A stretch of 51,844 nt of DNA from positions 1 to 51,844 of the forward strand of contig NZ_QJUG01000030.1 in assembly GCF_003426775.1 (NCBI RefSeq), in the 5' to 3' direction. The notes beneath the pieces were generated by a model. The model made no database searches. It was given only the letters and a program-made list of their open reading frames with translations, and was not told where the DNA came from. Made by a program: the position numbers and the translations under genes. Numbering within the stretch: the stretch's first letter is position 1; every line of letters starts with the position of its first letter. Of this stretch, positions 24,367 to 35,755 are shown in pieces. Source of the stretch: Allorhizocola rhizosphaerae (lineage in GTDB: Bacteria; Actinomycetota; Actinomycetes; Mycobacteriales; Micromonosporaceae).

Positions 24367-25304
24367 GCTGTGGGAGCTTTGCCGACCGCGTCGATGATGG
24401 ACCGCATCAGGTCGACCACGCGCGGGCCCCAGCGGGAGGCGATGTCGCTGTCAAGCGCGTAGACCTGGCCCTTGCTCACCGCGGTGACCGCCTGCCAGCC
24501 GGCCCGAGCCTTCACCTTCTCCGGGGTCTCGCCCATGATCGTGTCCGCCAGGAAGATCATGTCGGGGTTGGCCTTGATCAGCGCCTCGGCGTTGAGCTGC
24601 GGATATCCCGTGCCCGACGGGTCGGCCGGGTCGGCCACGTTGACCAGGCCCGCCATCGTGAACAGCGAGCCGATGAAGGTCTTGGATGTGGCCGTGTATC
24701 CGGAAGGATCAACCTCATAGAAGTACGTCAGCGGTTTGCTCCGCTTGGGCAGGTCCTTGACCAGCTTGTCGAGGTCATCCTTGATCTGCTTGGTGAGCGC
24801 GAGCGCCTCGCCGGCGTGGCCCGTGGCCTGCCCCAGCTCACTGATCTGCTGGTATGTGTCTTCGAGGGTCTTCGCGGCCGGGGTCAGCAGCGTCCTGATC
24901 TTGAGGTTGGCCAGCTGGCCGACGATCCCCTTCGCATCCGCGGTGAGCACGACCAGATCGGGGTTCTTCGCGGCGATCGCCTCCGCGTTCGGCGTGAAGC
25001 CGGAAAGGTCGGTCTTGGGCACGTCCGCCGGGTAGTTCGAGTACTCGTCGACGGCGATGACCTGCTTGCCCGCGCCGATCGCGTAAAGCATCTCGGTCGC
25101 CGTCGGAGACAAAGAGACGATTCTTTGTGGGTACGCGTTGGAGCTTGGCGGGTTGGCCGAAGGCTCAGTATTCGTGGTGCATCCGGCCACCGCCAGCACC
25201 GCAACCGCGGCAAGCGAAGCAAAAAGCCGCCTCTTCAATGGCGTCCCTGCGCGGCGCTCCGCGGCGCATGCCTGCCGATTCGCTCGGGACAAGCCGTCAC
25301 TCAT
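24363..25304 (-). CDS. btuF: Cobalamin-binding lipoprotein BtuF-like
   Basis: A 313-aa substrate-binding protein. The type II signal ends in the lipobox VAGC near residue 41, after a basic segment and hydrophobic helix. The mature part is a two-lobed class III fold: RIVSLSPTATEMLYAIGAGKQVIAVDEYSNYP at the start, PDLVVLTADAK, and GWQAVTAVSKGQVYALD near the end, all typical of BtuF/FhuD-type proteins. The ATG at 25304 follows GGAGGAGG and begins a 72-bp sequence that recurs inside paaC. The first 25 or so residues before the signal helix are therefore repeat-derived. The operon is headed by a cobalamin riboswitch. Confidence 0.88.
   Translation of the reverse strand: MSDGLSRANRQACAAERRAGTPLKRRLFASLAAVAVLAVAGCTTNTEPSANPPSSNAYPQRIVSLSPTATEMLYAIGAGKQVIAVDEYSNYPADVPKTDLSGFTPNAEAIAAKNPDLVVLTADAKGIVGQLANLKIRTLLTPAAKTLEDTYQQISELGQATGHAGEALALTKQIKDDLDKLVKDLPKRSKPLTYFYEVDPSGYTATSKTFIGSLFTMAGLVNVADPADPSGTGYPQLNAEALIKANPDMIFLADTIMGETPEKVKARAGWQAVTAVSKGQVYALDSDIASRWGPRVVDLMRSIIDAVGKAPTA
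25233..25304 (-). repeat. Dispersed 72-bp repeat, copy 1 (start of btuF)
   Basis: Starting at the btuF ATG, these 72 bases match 36039-36110 without gaps at 60 positions, in the same reading frame. Shared blocks include GTCCCGAG and GGGACGCCATTG. Confidence 0.8.
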
Positions 25305-25344
25305 GTGTCCTCTGTCCTCCTCCAGCCCTTCACGCGCGGGCGTC

Positions 25345-25471
25345 ATCGTTGGGAGCGACCGCGGGCAGGCGACCTGGCTCGACCCGTTTCCGTCTCAAAA
25401 CGGGCCATCACAGTTGCGGGACAGCGCCGGATTCTCACCGGCTTCGCTGCTCGCGCGGTCAGGAGAACACG
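25345..25471 (-). promoter_or_regulatory. Cobalamin (AdoCbl) riboswitch
   Basis: Read on the minus strand, the segment contains the B12-riboswitch hallmarks in order: GAAGCCGGTGAGAATCCGGC, then CGCTGTCCCGCAACTGTGA, then a variable hairpin, then GAGCCAGGTCGCCTGCC. The element begins directly after the DUF4229 stop and ends about 40 nt before the btuF start, where it can control translation or termination. It is expected to switch off btuFCD when cobalamin is plentiful. The core reads CAACTG where CCACTG is the usual form. Confidence 0.9.
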
Positions 25472-25735
25472 CTACTGGACGGGCTTGTCGTCGTCGCCCG
25501 CGAGTGCCGAACGCAACTTTTCCCGCTCCTCACGCCGCCGCTGCATGGTCTGCTCGACCCGCCCGGCCACCTCGTCGCGCATCCCGCGCAGCAGGAACCA
25601 GCTCAGCACCGCGCTCACCAGCACAGCGATCATGAGCTTGAGCAGCAGGCTCAGCGCCGAGATCGGCCACAGCCCGAGCAGCACCACGGCGAACAGCCCG
25701 AGGCGGGCGAGCGTGTACTTCAGGTAGGGACTCAC
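25472..25735 (-). CDS. DUF4229 membrane protein
   Basis: An 87-aa protein with two transmembrane helices (about residues 8-26 and 28-48) after VSPYLKYTLARLGLF, then FLLRGMRDEVAGRVEQ and a charged C-terminal helix. KYTLARLGLF followed by paired helices and LLRGMRDE is the DUF4229 pattern found across actinobacteria; function is unknown. The GTG at 25735 was chosen because TAGAGT lies 7 nt upstream. It follows the aminotransferase gene by 10 nt and immediately precedes the B12 riboswitch. Confidence 0.8.
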   Translation of the reverse strand: MSPYLKYTLARLGLFAVVLLGLWPISALSLLLKLMIAVLVSAVLSWFLLRGMRDEVAGRVEQTMQRRREEREKLRSALAGDDDKPVQ

Positions 25736-25742
25736 ATGCCCA

Positions 25743-25748
25743 ACTCTA
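25743..25748 (-). promoter_or_regulatory. -10 box (TAGAGT), leaderless DUF4229 gene
   Basis: TAGAGT lies 7 nt before the GTG at 25735 and includes part of the stop codon of the upstream aminotransferase gene. Confidence 0.5.
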
Positions 25749-27005
25749 CAGACCCCGAACGGTGTCAATGGCCTTGTCCACGTCGGCCTCCAGCGTGGCG
25801 ATGCTCGCACCGAACCGCAGATATGACGGGTTGTACGGGCTGGCGCTCGCGACGACCCCCTTGTCGCGCAGCCGCACGACCAGTTCCGGCGGCTCCGAGT
25901 CGCCCACCACGCAGCACACGATGCCGGCCGAGAGGTCCGGCGACCGAGGCGTGATCAGCCGCACGCCCTTGATCCCGGCCAGCCCGTCCTTGAGCCGCCC
26001 GTTGAGCTCGTGAACGCGGGCGGCGATCCGGTCCCGCCCGATGCGCTTGTGGAAGTCGAACGTCTCGGCCAGCGCCCACTGGTGCTCGAACGCGTGGTAT
26101 CCGCCAGGCGTGGACTGCGGCCTCCGCTCCGGCTGGAAGGTCGGGATGCTGGGCTGATATCGCGCCCACGCCGCCGGCGTGCCCCAGATCAGGCCCGTGC
26201 CGCGCGGGCCGAACAGCCACTTGTGGCAGCCCGAGATCAGGAAGTCGCAGCCGAGCTCGGCCGGGCCCGCGTCCTGCGCGCCGAAGCCGTGCACACTGTC
26301 CAAACACAACAGTGCGCGACCGTTCAAAAAGGACGCTATCTCGCGCACCGGAAGCTTGACCCCCGTGCCGGAGTGGACCCACGTCAGCGCCACGACCTTC
26401 GTTGCCGGGGTGAAGGCCCGCGCCAGGTTCGACACGATTTCGTCGACGCTCGTGTTGAAGGGATCCTGATACAGCCGCACCCGGTTGACCCGAACCCCGT
26501 CCCGCTCGGCGCGGAACCGCAAGGACTCGTGCGTGGCGAAGAAGTCGTGCTCACTGGTCAGGATCTCGTCACCGGGCGACAGTTTCAGCCCGTGATAGAG
26601 CAGTCCCAGCCCCATCGTGGTGGAATCGGTGAACATGATCTCATCGGTGCGGACCCCGAGATAGCCGGCCGCCCACTGATGGATCGACCGTTCCATCATG
26701 CCCTCGTTGGCGTGCAAGTATTCCACCGTGTTGGCGTCGAACCCGGCCCGGTGGCGGGCGATGGCCTCGCGCACCTGCGCGGGTGGCGCGGCGAACACGA
26801 ACGCTGCCAGGTGCGCCAGCCGCTGGTCGAGCGCGAACTGCGCCCGCACACTCGTCCAATCACGAGGGTCGAGCGGCGGGGCGCTCGTCTCGACCAGCGG
26901 CGGCTGCGCCGCGCGCGGCTGGCACGACGCGACGGCGGCGAGGGCGGCGGCACTTCCCAGCAGCCCCCGCCGGCTAAGCGAGAAGGTAACCGGAACAGAG
27001 CTCAC
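25746..27005 (-). CDS. Tat-type lipoprotein class V aminotransferase-like PLP enzyme
   Basis: A 419-aa fold-type I PLP enzyme of the class V (NifS/isopenicillin-N-epimerase-like) group. The PLP lysine is in LISGCHKWLFGPRGTG and the PLP-binding Asp in LCLDSVHGFGAQD. Unusually for a cofactor enzyme it begins with a Tat motif SRRGLLG, a hydrophobic helix and a lipobox VASC (Cys28), so it should be exported folded and anchored outside the membrane. Reaction and substrate are unknown. The GTG at 27005 follows AGGAGGG. It lies third in an operon after the HelD-like and VOC genes, 21 nt from the latter. Confidence 0.82.
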   Translation of the reverse strand: MSSVPVTFSLSRRGLLGSAAALAAVASCQPRAAQPPLVETSAPPLDPRDWTSVRAQFALDQRLAHLAAFVFAAPPAQVREAIARHRAGFDANTVEYLHANEGMMERSIHQWAAGYLGVRTDEIMFTDSTTMGLGLLYHGLKLSPGDEILTSEHDFFATHESLRFRAERDGVRVNRVRLYQDPFNTSVDEIVSNLARAFTPATKVVALTWVHSGTGVKLPVREIASFLNGRALLCLDSVHGFGAQDAGPAELGCDFLISGCHKWLFGPRGTGLIWGTPAAWARYQPSIPTFQPERRPQSTPGGYHAFEHQWALAETFDFHKRIGRDRIAARVHELNGRLKDGLAGIKGVRLITPRSPDLSAGIVCCVVGDSEPPELVVRLRDKGVVASASPYNPSYLRFGASIATLEADVDKAIDTVRGL

Positions 27006-27026
27006 TGCCGTCCCTCCTACGGAGAC

Positions 27027-27767
27027 TCAAGGTGAGTGATGAAGGTGCGCATGTCCCATTGTCGGGCCGATGAGGCCGAATCTGCCACCCTGCGGATCGG
27101 TGAGCACGGCCAGCCGGCCCGCGGGCGAGTCGTGCCGCCGCCGGCGTGACCCGCCCATGGCGAGCGCCTGCTCGGTCGCGACGTCGACGTCTTCGACCGC
27201 GAAGCAGACCGCCCAGCGGTTCTGTGCCGCCCGCGTCACGCCCGCCACGGCCACATCGCCGGATTCGAGCAGCGGACCGCGCGCGGACACATCCAAAACG
27301 TTGGTGTAGAAGGCTTTTGCCGCCTCGACATCGCTCGTGTAAAGCTCGGCCCAGCTGAGGCTGCCCGGCACGCCGGAGACCTCGGAACCGAGGTGTTTCT
27401 CCGGCTGCCACACCGAAAAATAGGCTCCCGCCGGGTCGGCGAACACCGCCATCCACCCGTTGTCGAAGACCTGCAACGGTCGGGCGACCACCCGGCCGCC
27501 CAGCTTCACGACCCGGTCGGCGGCGACGGTGACGTCGCGGGTGTGGAAGTAGACGGCCCAACTGGTCCGCCGCGACGATTCCGTTGCCGGGCCGAAGCCC
27601 GCCACCATGCGATCGTCCTTGAGATAGAAGCCCACGCCCTTGGCCTCGGGACCGAGCTCCTGCGCGGTCCAGCCGAACAGCGCGCCGTAGAAGCAGTGCG
27701 ACCCCGCGAGGTCGGTGCTGCAAAGATCTATCCAGCTGGGCGCCCCCACTGGATACCCCTTTTTCAT
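27027..27767 (-). CDS. VOC-family protein with two glyoxalase-type domains
   Basis: A 246-aa protein of two tandem vicinal-oxygen-chelate modules, residues 1-120 and 130-235. The first starts GAPSWIDLCSTDLAGSHCFYGALFGW and the second SLSWAELYTSDVEAAKAFYTNVLDV, each with a paired edge strand such as MAVFADPAGAYFSVWQ and LAVLTDPQGGRFGLI. Such proteins act as metal-dependent hydrolases, isomerases or antibiotic-sequestering proteins; specificity is unknown. Its ATG overlaps the stop of the upstream helicase gene by 4 nt, so the two are coupled. Confidence 0.85.
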   Translation of the reverse strand: MKKGYPVGAPSWIDLCSTDLAGSHCFYGALFGWTAQELGPEAKGVGFYLKDDRMVAGFGPATESSRRTSWAVYFHTRDVTVAADRVVKLGGRVVARPLQVFDNGWMAVFADPAGAYFSVWQPEKHLGSEVSGVPGSLSWAELYTSDVEAAKAFYTNVLDVSARGPLLESGDVAVAGVTRAAQNRWAVCFAVEDVDVATEQALAMGGSRRRRHDSPAGRLAVLTDPQGGRFGLIGPTMGHAHLHHSP

Positions 27768-29701
27768 ACCGCCATTGTGGTCGCGAATGCCTCAGGAAGG
27801 GGCTTCGTGTGCAAAACCGTCAGACTAGTGACCGCTCGGGTGAGTGCGACATACAACCGGTGCAATCCGCGCTCCTCCGCCTCGACTATGTCGGCCGGCT
27901 CGACTACCAGCACGTGGTCATACTCCAGGCCCTTCACGAGGGTCACCGGGACGACGTCGACCCGTTGATCCTCCGGCGCGAGCGCCCGAACGGACGACAC
28001 AGACGCGTCCGCAACGATTACCCCGATCGAACCCTCCCGGGCGAGCAACCCGGCGACCGCACCCGCCACGTCACCCGACTCCCGTATCTCCAGGCTGCCG
28101 TCCGCCCGAAGCGAGGTCGCCGGTGGTACCTCGACATCGAGCCGCGCCAGCAACCGGTTTGCCAATTCAATGACCTTTTCTGGTACCCGGAAGCCCGTGC
28201 TGAGCGGGACGACCTGCCCCGATTCCTTGTCCAGATCGGCGAGCACGTCGCGCCAGTCCCGGGCCGCCCACGGGGTCGTGCCCTGCGCGAGATCACCGAG
28301 CACGGTGAGCGAGCCGTGGGTGCTGCGCCGCGCGAGCGCCCGCGCCTGCATGGGCGACAGGTCCTGCGCCTCGTCGATCACGATGTGGCCGAAGCTCGGC
28401 ATCCGGTCCATCATCCCGGCCACCTCGTCGACGAGCACCGCGTCGGCAGCCGTCCACCTGGTCGTGGCGCGCTTGAGCAATTCGAACCCGTCGGGCGGCT
28501 CGGCCAGGAAGGCGGCCACCACCTGTTCGGGCTTGACGGCGGGCCAGCACGAGTCGAGGAACTCCGTCACCGGTTTGGCCTTGCCCATCCGGCGCAGCCA
28601 CGCGTCCGACGGCGATTCGGCCCGGCGGGACTCGGCCTGCCGTTGCAGCAGACCCACGACCCTGGCCCGGAGCCGCTCGCGGCCCACGGCATAGGCGGGG
28701 CCTTCTTCCCGCACGCTGCGGATGAGGCGCTTGAGCACACCCTCGTCGATCCGCCAGCGATACGAACCGTCTGGGACCACGATGGGCGCGGTCGGCTCAC
28801 CGATCCGCCCCCACAACGCGGCATGCAACGCCTCGGCGATGCGCGGATCGTGCTTGAGCGCCGCAACCCCGGGCGGGTCAACGCCTTTGACGGGCACACG
28901 GTCCAGCAGATCGTCCATTGTGGACTGTTCGACCTCGATCTCGCCCAGAGCCGGGAGCACATCGCCGATGTAGCGCAGGAACGTCCGGTTTGGACCGACG
29001 ATGAGCACGCCGGATCGGCGGAGGCGTTCACGGTACTCATAAAGCAAATACGCTGCGCGATGCAGGCCGACGGCGGTCTTTCCGGTGCCGGGCGCGCCCT
29101 GCACGCAGATGGTCTCGTCGAGGTCGGCGCGCACCAGCACGTCCTGGTCGGGTTGGATCGTGGCCACGATGTCGCGCATCGGCCCGACGCGGGGCCGCTC
29201 GATCTCGGCGGTCAGGATGGCGCTGGCCGTGCCGAGCTCCTCGCCGCGATCGAGATGTTCGTCTTCGAAGCCGGTCAGCTCGCCCTTGGCGAAGCCGAAC
29301 CGGCGCCGCACCGCCACGCCCTGCGGGTCGCGTGCGCTGGCCTGATAGAACCTGCGGCTCAGCCCGGCCCGCCAATCGAGTACGAGGGGCTCACCTGCGG
29401 CGTCGGTGACATGCCGCCGCCCGATGTGAAACCGCTCATGCGAATCCATCGTCAGCTTGCCGAAAAACAATGGGGTGTCAGGGTTGTCGGCCAATTCCTT
29501 GATGCGCTGCACCATCTGTCGGCCCAGTTGCTCGGCCGTGTAGGCGTCGCCTGCGACCCGGTCGCCCACGGCGAACATTGCCTCGGCACGCTCGCGCATG
29601 GCCTTGAGGGCATCCCGGGAGGTCTTGAGGTGGGCACGTTCGAGTTCCAGCGGATCGTCTTCAAGATCGGATGCGGGCACGGTGACTTCCCATCGGGTCA
29701 T
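27764..29701 (-). CDS. HelD-like UvrD-superfamily ATPase
   Basis: A 645-aa SF1 ATPase of the HelD/HelR group, which bind RNA polymerase and clear stalled complexes; some members give rifampicin tolerance. The N-terminal coiled coil (residues 10-75) and the MDSHERFHIGRRHV block are typical. Walker A is GAPGTGKT near residue 204, followed by AAYLLYEYRERLRRSGVLIVGPNRTFLRYI; DEAQD is motif II, FRVPEKVIELAN and LVKGLEYDHVLVV follow, and LYVALTRAV is motif VI. No rifamycin-associated element was seen upstream. The ATG at 29701 lacks a clear binding site; a GTG at VPASDL is an alternative. It heads a four-gene operon. Confidence 0.85.
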   Translation of the reverse strand: MTRWEVTVPASDLEDDPLELERAHLKTSRDALKAMRERAEAMFAVGDRVAGDAYTAEQLGRQMVQRIKELADNPDTPLFFGKLTMDSHERFHIGRRHVTDAAGEPLVLDWRAGLSRRFYQASARDPQGVAVRRRFGFAKGELTGFEDEHLDRGEELGTASAILTAEIERPRVGPMRDIVATIQPDQDVLVRADLDETICVQGAPGTGKTAVGLHRAAYLLYEYRERLRRSGVLIVGPNRTFLRYIGDVLPALGEIEVEQSTMDDLLDRVPVKGVDPPGVAALKHDPRIAEALHAALWGRIGEPTAPIVVPDGSYRWRIDEGVLKRLIRSVREEGPAYAVGRERLRARVVGLLQRQAESRRAESPSDAWLRRMGKAKPVTEFLDSCWPAVKPEQVVAAFLAEPPDGFELLKRATTRWTAADAVLVDEVAGMMDRMPSFGHIVIDEAQDLSPMQARALARRSTHGSLTVLGDLAQGTTPWAARDWRDVLADLDKESGQVVPLSTGFRVPEKVIELANRLLARLDVEVPPATSLRADGSLEIRESGDVAGAVAGLLAREGSIGVIVADASVSSVRALAPEDQRVDVVPVTLVKGLEYDHVLVVEPADIVEAEERGLHRLYVALTRAVTSLTVLHTKPLPEAFATTMAV

Positions 29702-29846
29702 TCGTCTGCTCGCTTCGCGTTTCCGGGAACCGGATCGCCGTCCCCAGCGCGCGACGTCCGCTTCGGTGCTACCTCACCGCGGCCGTCAAGCGGGCATCGA
29801 GCATACGCGCCAGTGCGCGGCAGCCTCCACCGAATTACGCCGCCGC

Positions 29847-29862
29847 AAATATGGCCATACTT
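29847..29862 (+). promoter_or_regulatory. Palindromic operator overlapping the arsR -10
   Basis: AAATATGGCCATACTT is a 16-bp near-perfect palindrome (7 of 8 pairs). It overlaps CATACT, a -10-like hexamer exactly 7 nt before the GTG at 29869. Autoregulation by the encoded ArsR-family protein is the likely meaning. Confidence 0.45.
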
Positions 29863-29868
29863 ACGGGC

Positions 29869-30438
29869 GTGGCAGAAGAACGCGCGCGAATCAGTGACCC
29901 GGCAGTGATGCGGGCGCTGGCCCACCCGGCCCGGCTGGCGATCCTTGAGCACCTGGCGGTCAACGAGGCCGGAGCGACCGCGACCGAGTGCGCCGAGGTG
30001 GTCGGCCTGTCGCCCAGTGCGACCAGCTATCACCTGCGCGCGATGGCCAAGGCGGGGCTCATCCAGGAGGGCCCGAGCCGCGGCGACGGGCGCGAGCGCG
30101 TCTGGCAGCGCAAATTTGCCCAGTACGAGGTGTCCGGCGAGGGGAAGAACAAGGCCGACGAGCTGGCCATGGCCGAGGCGATCCTGGCGCACCAGAACGA
30201 CAAACTGCGCCGGTTCCTGGCCGATGCCCGGGAGCACGGCGGCAAGTGGTACGACGTGGCGACGATGACCGACAACACGCTGGTCATGACGGCGGACGAG
30301 CTGGCCGACTTGATCGACAAGGTGCACAAACTATGCGAGCCGTATCGGCGGCGGGTGCGCAAGGATCCGCCGCCAGACGCGCGCACGGTCACCCTGCAGC
30401 TCCGCGGTGCGCCGCTGCTGCCCTTGCGCGAAAGCTGA
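29869..30438 (+). CDS. ArsR/HTH_20-type transcriptional regulator
   Basis: A 189-aa regulator (GTG start at 29869). Residues 5-80 form a winged helix with MRALAHPARLAILEHLAV, TATECAEVVGLSPSATSYHLRAMAKAGLI and the wing GRERVWQRK. The C-terminal 100 residues are helical, with no metal-binding cysteine motif, so a small-molecule ligand is more likely than a metal. An in-frame ATG at 29851 is an alternative but overlaps the -10 box. It precedes an MFS exporter whose start region holds a palindrome with the same ATACTT half-site, so it probably represses that gene. Confidence 0.85.
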   Translation: MAEERARISDPAVMRALAHPARLAILEHLAVNEAGATATECAEVVGLSPSATSYHLRAMAKAGLIQEGPSRGDGRERVWQRKFAQYEVSGEGKNKADELAMAEAILAHQNDKLRRFLADAREHGGKWYDVATMTDNTLVMTADELADLIDKVHKLCEPYRRRVRKDPPPDARTVTLQLRGAPLLPLRES

Positions 30439-30543
30439 GGCTCGCCTGCCCGGCGAGTGCCCGCTTGGGCGGGAGTTTCTGTTTGCGCGGAGAGTGCTGT
30501 TTGCACGGGCTGCGCTCGCTTGCGCGCCGCAGATGTGAAGTGA

Positions 30544-30555
30544 ATACTTCGAAGT

Positions 30556-30557
<2 letters not shown>
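30544..30557 (+). promoter_or_regulatory. Perfect 14-bp palindrome covering the MFS start
   Basis: ATACTTCGAAGTAT spans the AATACT -10-like box and the first two bases of the ATG at 30556, which are 7 nt apart. The ATACTT half-site is shared with the arsR promoter palindrome. Binding here would block a leaderless promoter. Confidence 0.6.
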
Positions 30558-33478
<2,921 letters not shown>

Positions 33479-33485
33479 CGCCCCC

Positions 33486-33491
33486 ACGTTA
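33486..33491 (-). promoter_or_regulatory. -10 box (TAACGT), leaderless hydrolase 1
   Basis: TAACGT lies 7 nt before the ATG at 33478 on the minus strand. The intervening GGGGGCG could alternatively act as a weak binding site. Confidence 0.45.
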
Positions 33492-33599
33492 CCCACGCTC
33501 GCAACGGATGCAAATCCGGCTTTGCAAAGCATCATAAATCCCATATATGCCGCGATTCGCCGCGCGGCCAGTCCAATGTGGACCCGCCGGGCCCGCTCG

Positions 33600-33660
33600 G
33601 TCGATCATGAAGTTCTGGAAATGACGCGCTGCCGAGCATGGACGTAAGTTCATGATCGAC
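33600..33660. repeat. Inverted repeat between the two hydrolase genes
   Basis: GTCGATCATGAA (33600-33611) and its exact complement (33649-33660) are 37 nt apart. The words resemble intergenic repeats I recall from Micromonosporaceae genomes, which a genome-wide search would confirm or exclude. Confidence 0.55.
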
Positions 33661-33718
33661 GGGAAAAGTGGGGGCATGGTGTGGCTCCTAGCGTTTTGGG
33701 GGGAACGCCGGGGGTAGC

Positions 33719-34588
33719 CTAGCCCAGCAATCGATGTGCGATTTGTCGGCAGATGCCGGCGCCGTATTCCAGGCCCAGCTCATCGGGGTAGCGCATCATC
33801 ACCGACATGGTCCAGTCGCCGGTCAGGGCCAGGCAGTTGAGGTGCCAGTTGCCGTCGGCGCCGATCGATGTCCAGCCGTTCTTGAGGGCGACGGACGGTG
33901 CGCTGTCGACCGGTACCCCATCGATGATTCCCCATCGACCGCCACCGCGGGTCTTCTGCTGATCCTCGGGTGCCGCGGTGCCCTGCACGTTGCGCATCTC
34001 GGACAGCAGCCATTCGGTCCAGTCGGGCCCGGCGGCCGTGCCGTCGGCCAGGCACTCGCCCAGCTTGATCGCGTCGCGCGGGGACATCTGCGTGCGGCTC
34101 CACCAGCCGTCATGGACCTCGGTGTCGACCAGGCCGCACACCGAGATCATGCGCTCGATCGAGGCGTTGCCGCCGCGCGCCTCGTAAAGGATCTGGGCGG
34201 CATCGTCGTCGGACCACCGGATGGCCTCGCTGGCCTGCTTGAGGTGGTAGTCGCTCGGTGCCCTCGCATCCCGGAGGTAGTCGGCCACCAGCCAGGCCTT
34301 GACCATCGATTCGGTGCTGCTGGTCTCGCTCATGTTGGCGCCGGTCAGCACGCCGGTGTGCCGGTCGTACATGGCCCAGCCCAGGAACTCGCCGGAGAAG
34401 TCGACGTTCACGGTCGAAGTGTGCCCGCTGACCATCTCTTGAGGCGCGGCGGATGTCGTTGGCGGGGACGCGGGGTTCTCCCAGCGCGCGACCACGGCGT
34501 GGTCGGCGGCGGCCCGAGGCACGATCACGCCGAGCCCGACCGCGACTGTGGCGGCGATGGCGAGGATCGTGGGGGTGCGGCGAGCCAC
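33719..34588 (-). CDS. Exported class-A-type serine hydrolase 2
   Basis: A 289-aa paralogue of the preceding gene. A Sec-type signal (ARRTPTILAIAATVAVGLG, ending PRAAA) is followed by SMVK (SxxK) in TESMVKAWLVADYL, SDD in IRWSDDDAAQILYEA where the first paralogue has SDN, and LKNGW in place of KTG. Shared blocks such as DGTAAGPDWTEWLLSEMR and the WHLNCLALTGDWTMSVMMRYP ending show clear duplication. The Asn-to-Asp change at the SDN position may alter activity. The GTG at 34588 was chosen for GGAG 9 nt upstream; the frame is open to 35059 but the extension overlaps paaA. It diverges from paaA. Confidence 0.8.
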   Translation of the reverse strand: MARRTPTILAIAATVAVGLGVIVPRAAADHAVVARWENPASPPTTSAAPQEMVSGHTSTVNVDFSGEFLGWAMYDRHTGVLTGANMSETSSTESMVKAWLVADYLRDARAPSDYHLKQASEAIRWSDDDAAQILYEARGGNASIERMISVCGLVDTEVHDGWWSRTQMSPRDAIKLGECLADGTAAGPDWTEWLLSEMRNVQGTAAPEDQQKTRGGGRWGIIDGVPVDSAPSVALKNGWTSIGADGNWHLNCLALTGDWTMSVMMRYPDELGLEYGAGICRQIAHRLLG

Positions 34589-34714
34589 GAGGGAAAGCTC
34601 CAATCGAGGGGGTCTCAAGTTCGACTGTAGGCCGGGACCGGCCGCTTGACCTGGGCCCGAATGGGTGATCGCGCTGCTGCCGTGATCAAGCTCTCGACTG
34701 GCATGTGACACTCG

Positions 34715-34743
34715 TTGCACCTGACGGGGAAATTCTGTAACAC
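34715..34743 (+). promoter_or_regulatory. paaA promoter (TTGCAC-17-TAACAC)
   Basis: A -35 TTGCAC and a -10 TAACAC are separated by 17 nt, and the GTG start follows 7 nt later at 34751. This predicts a leaderless mRNA for the whole paa operon. Confidence 0.55.
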
Positions 34744-34750
34744 TGAGGGT

Positions 34751-35755
34751 GTGGACACACCGGCAGTCAAGGGCGCCGATGGGCTGCTCGGCGAGGTCGA
34801 GCGGGCCGAGGCCGCACTGCGGGCGGCCGCTGACCGCGCGGGCGCCGGGTCGTTCGAAGCGGTCATCGAGGCGGACCAGAAGATCGAGCCGCGTGACGTG
34901 ATGCCCGAGGACTACCGCAAGGGCCTCATCCGTCAGATCGCGCAGCACGCGCACTCGGAGATCATCGGAATGCAGCCAGAGGGGAACTGGATCACCCGGG
35001 CGCCCTCTCTGCGTCGGAAGGCGATCCTGCTGGCGAAGGTGCAGGACGAGGCGGGACATGGTCTTTACCTGTATGCCGCCGCCGAAACGCTAGGGGTGAC
35101 CCGCGAGGAGCTGACCGAAGCGCTTCTGAGCGGGCGGCAGAAGTACAGCTCGATCTTTAATTATCCCACTCTGACCTGGGCCGATATGGGCGCGATCGGC
35201 TGGCTTGTCGACGGTGCGGCGATTGTCAACCAGGTTCCCCTGTGTCGCTGTTCGTATGGTCCGTATGCGCGCGCGATGATCCGGATCTGCAAGGAGGAGT
35301 CGTTCCATCAGCGGCAGGGCTACCAGTCGCTCTATGTGCTGGCCAACGGTTCGCCGGAGCAGCGGCGGATGGCGCAGGACGCGGTGAACCGGTGGTGGTA
35401 TCCGTCGCTGGCGATGTTCGGCCCGCCCGACTCGGAGTCGACCCACTCGGCGCAGTCCATGGCGTGGAAGATCAAACGGTTCTCGAACGACGAACTGCGG
35501 CAGCGGTTTGTCGACATGTGTGTGCCGCAGGCCGACATTCTGGGGCTGACGCTGCCCGATCCGGACTTGAAGTGGAATGAGCAGCGAGGGCACTACGACT
35601 TCACGCCGCCCGACTTCGACGAGCTGATGCGCGTGGTGAAGGGCGACGGGCCGTGCAACCGGCAGCGGATGGCCCATCGCCGGCGCGCGCACGACGAGGG
35701 GGCGTGGGTGCGCGAGGCGGCGGCGGCCTATGCGGCGAAAGGAAAGACCGCATGA
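34751..35755 (+). CDS. paaA: Phenylacetyl-CoA epoxidase subunit PaaA
   Basis: A 334-aa catalytic subunit of the multicomponent ring-1,2-phenylacetyl-CoA epoxidase. It is a ferritin-like di-iron protein: iron ligands lie in helices containing [25 protein letters not shown] and [15 protein letters not shown]. It should epoxidise the aromatic ring with O2 and electrons from PaaE. Length fits PaaA. It is first in paaABCDE and its TGA overlaps the paaB ATG (ATGA). No paaK, paaF-J or regulator is in the window, so the rest of the pathway lies elsewhere. Confidence 0.95.
   Translation: MDTPAVKGADGLLGEVERAEAALRAAADRAGAGSFEAVIEADQKIEPRDVMPEDYRKGLIRQIAQHAHSEIIGMQPEGNWITRAPSLRRKAILLAKVQDEAGHGLYLYAAAETLGVTREELTEALLSGRQKYSSIFNYPTLTWADMGAIGWLVDGAAIVNQVPLCRCSYGPYARAMIRICKEESFHQRQGYQSLYVLANGSPEQRRMAQDAVNRWWYPSLAMFGPPDSESTHSAQSMAWKIKRFSNDELRQRFVDMCVPQADILGLTLPDPDLKWNEQRGHYDFTPPDFDELMRVVKGDGPCNRQRMAHRRRAHDEGAWVREAAAAYAAKGKTA

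Noticed and set aside
25345-25471. A siderophore or heme assignment for the FecCD-type transporter
   Set aside because: The cobalamin riboswitch directly upstream favours B12; no iron box or siderophore gene is nearby.
27809-29908. A 699-codon plus-strand open frame opposite the HelD-like gene
   Set aside because: The minus strand encodes all expected helicase motifs; this frame is their mirror and has no recognisable content.
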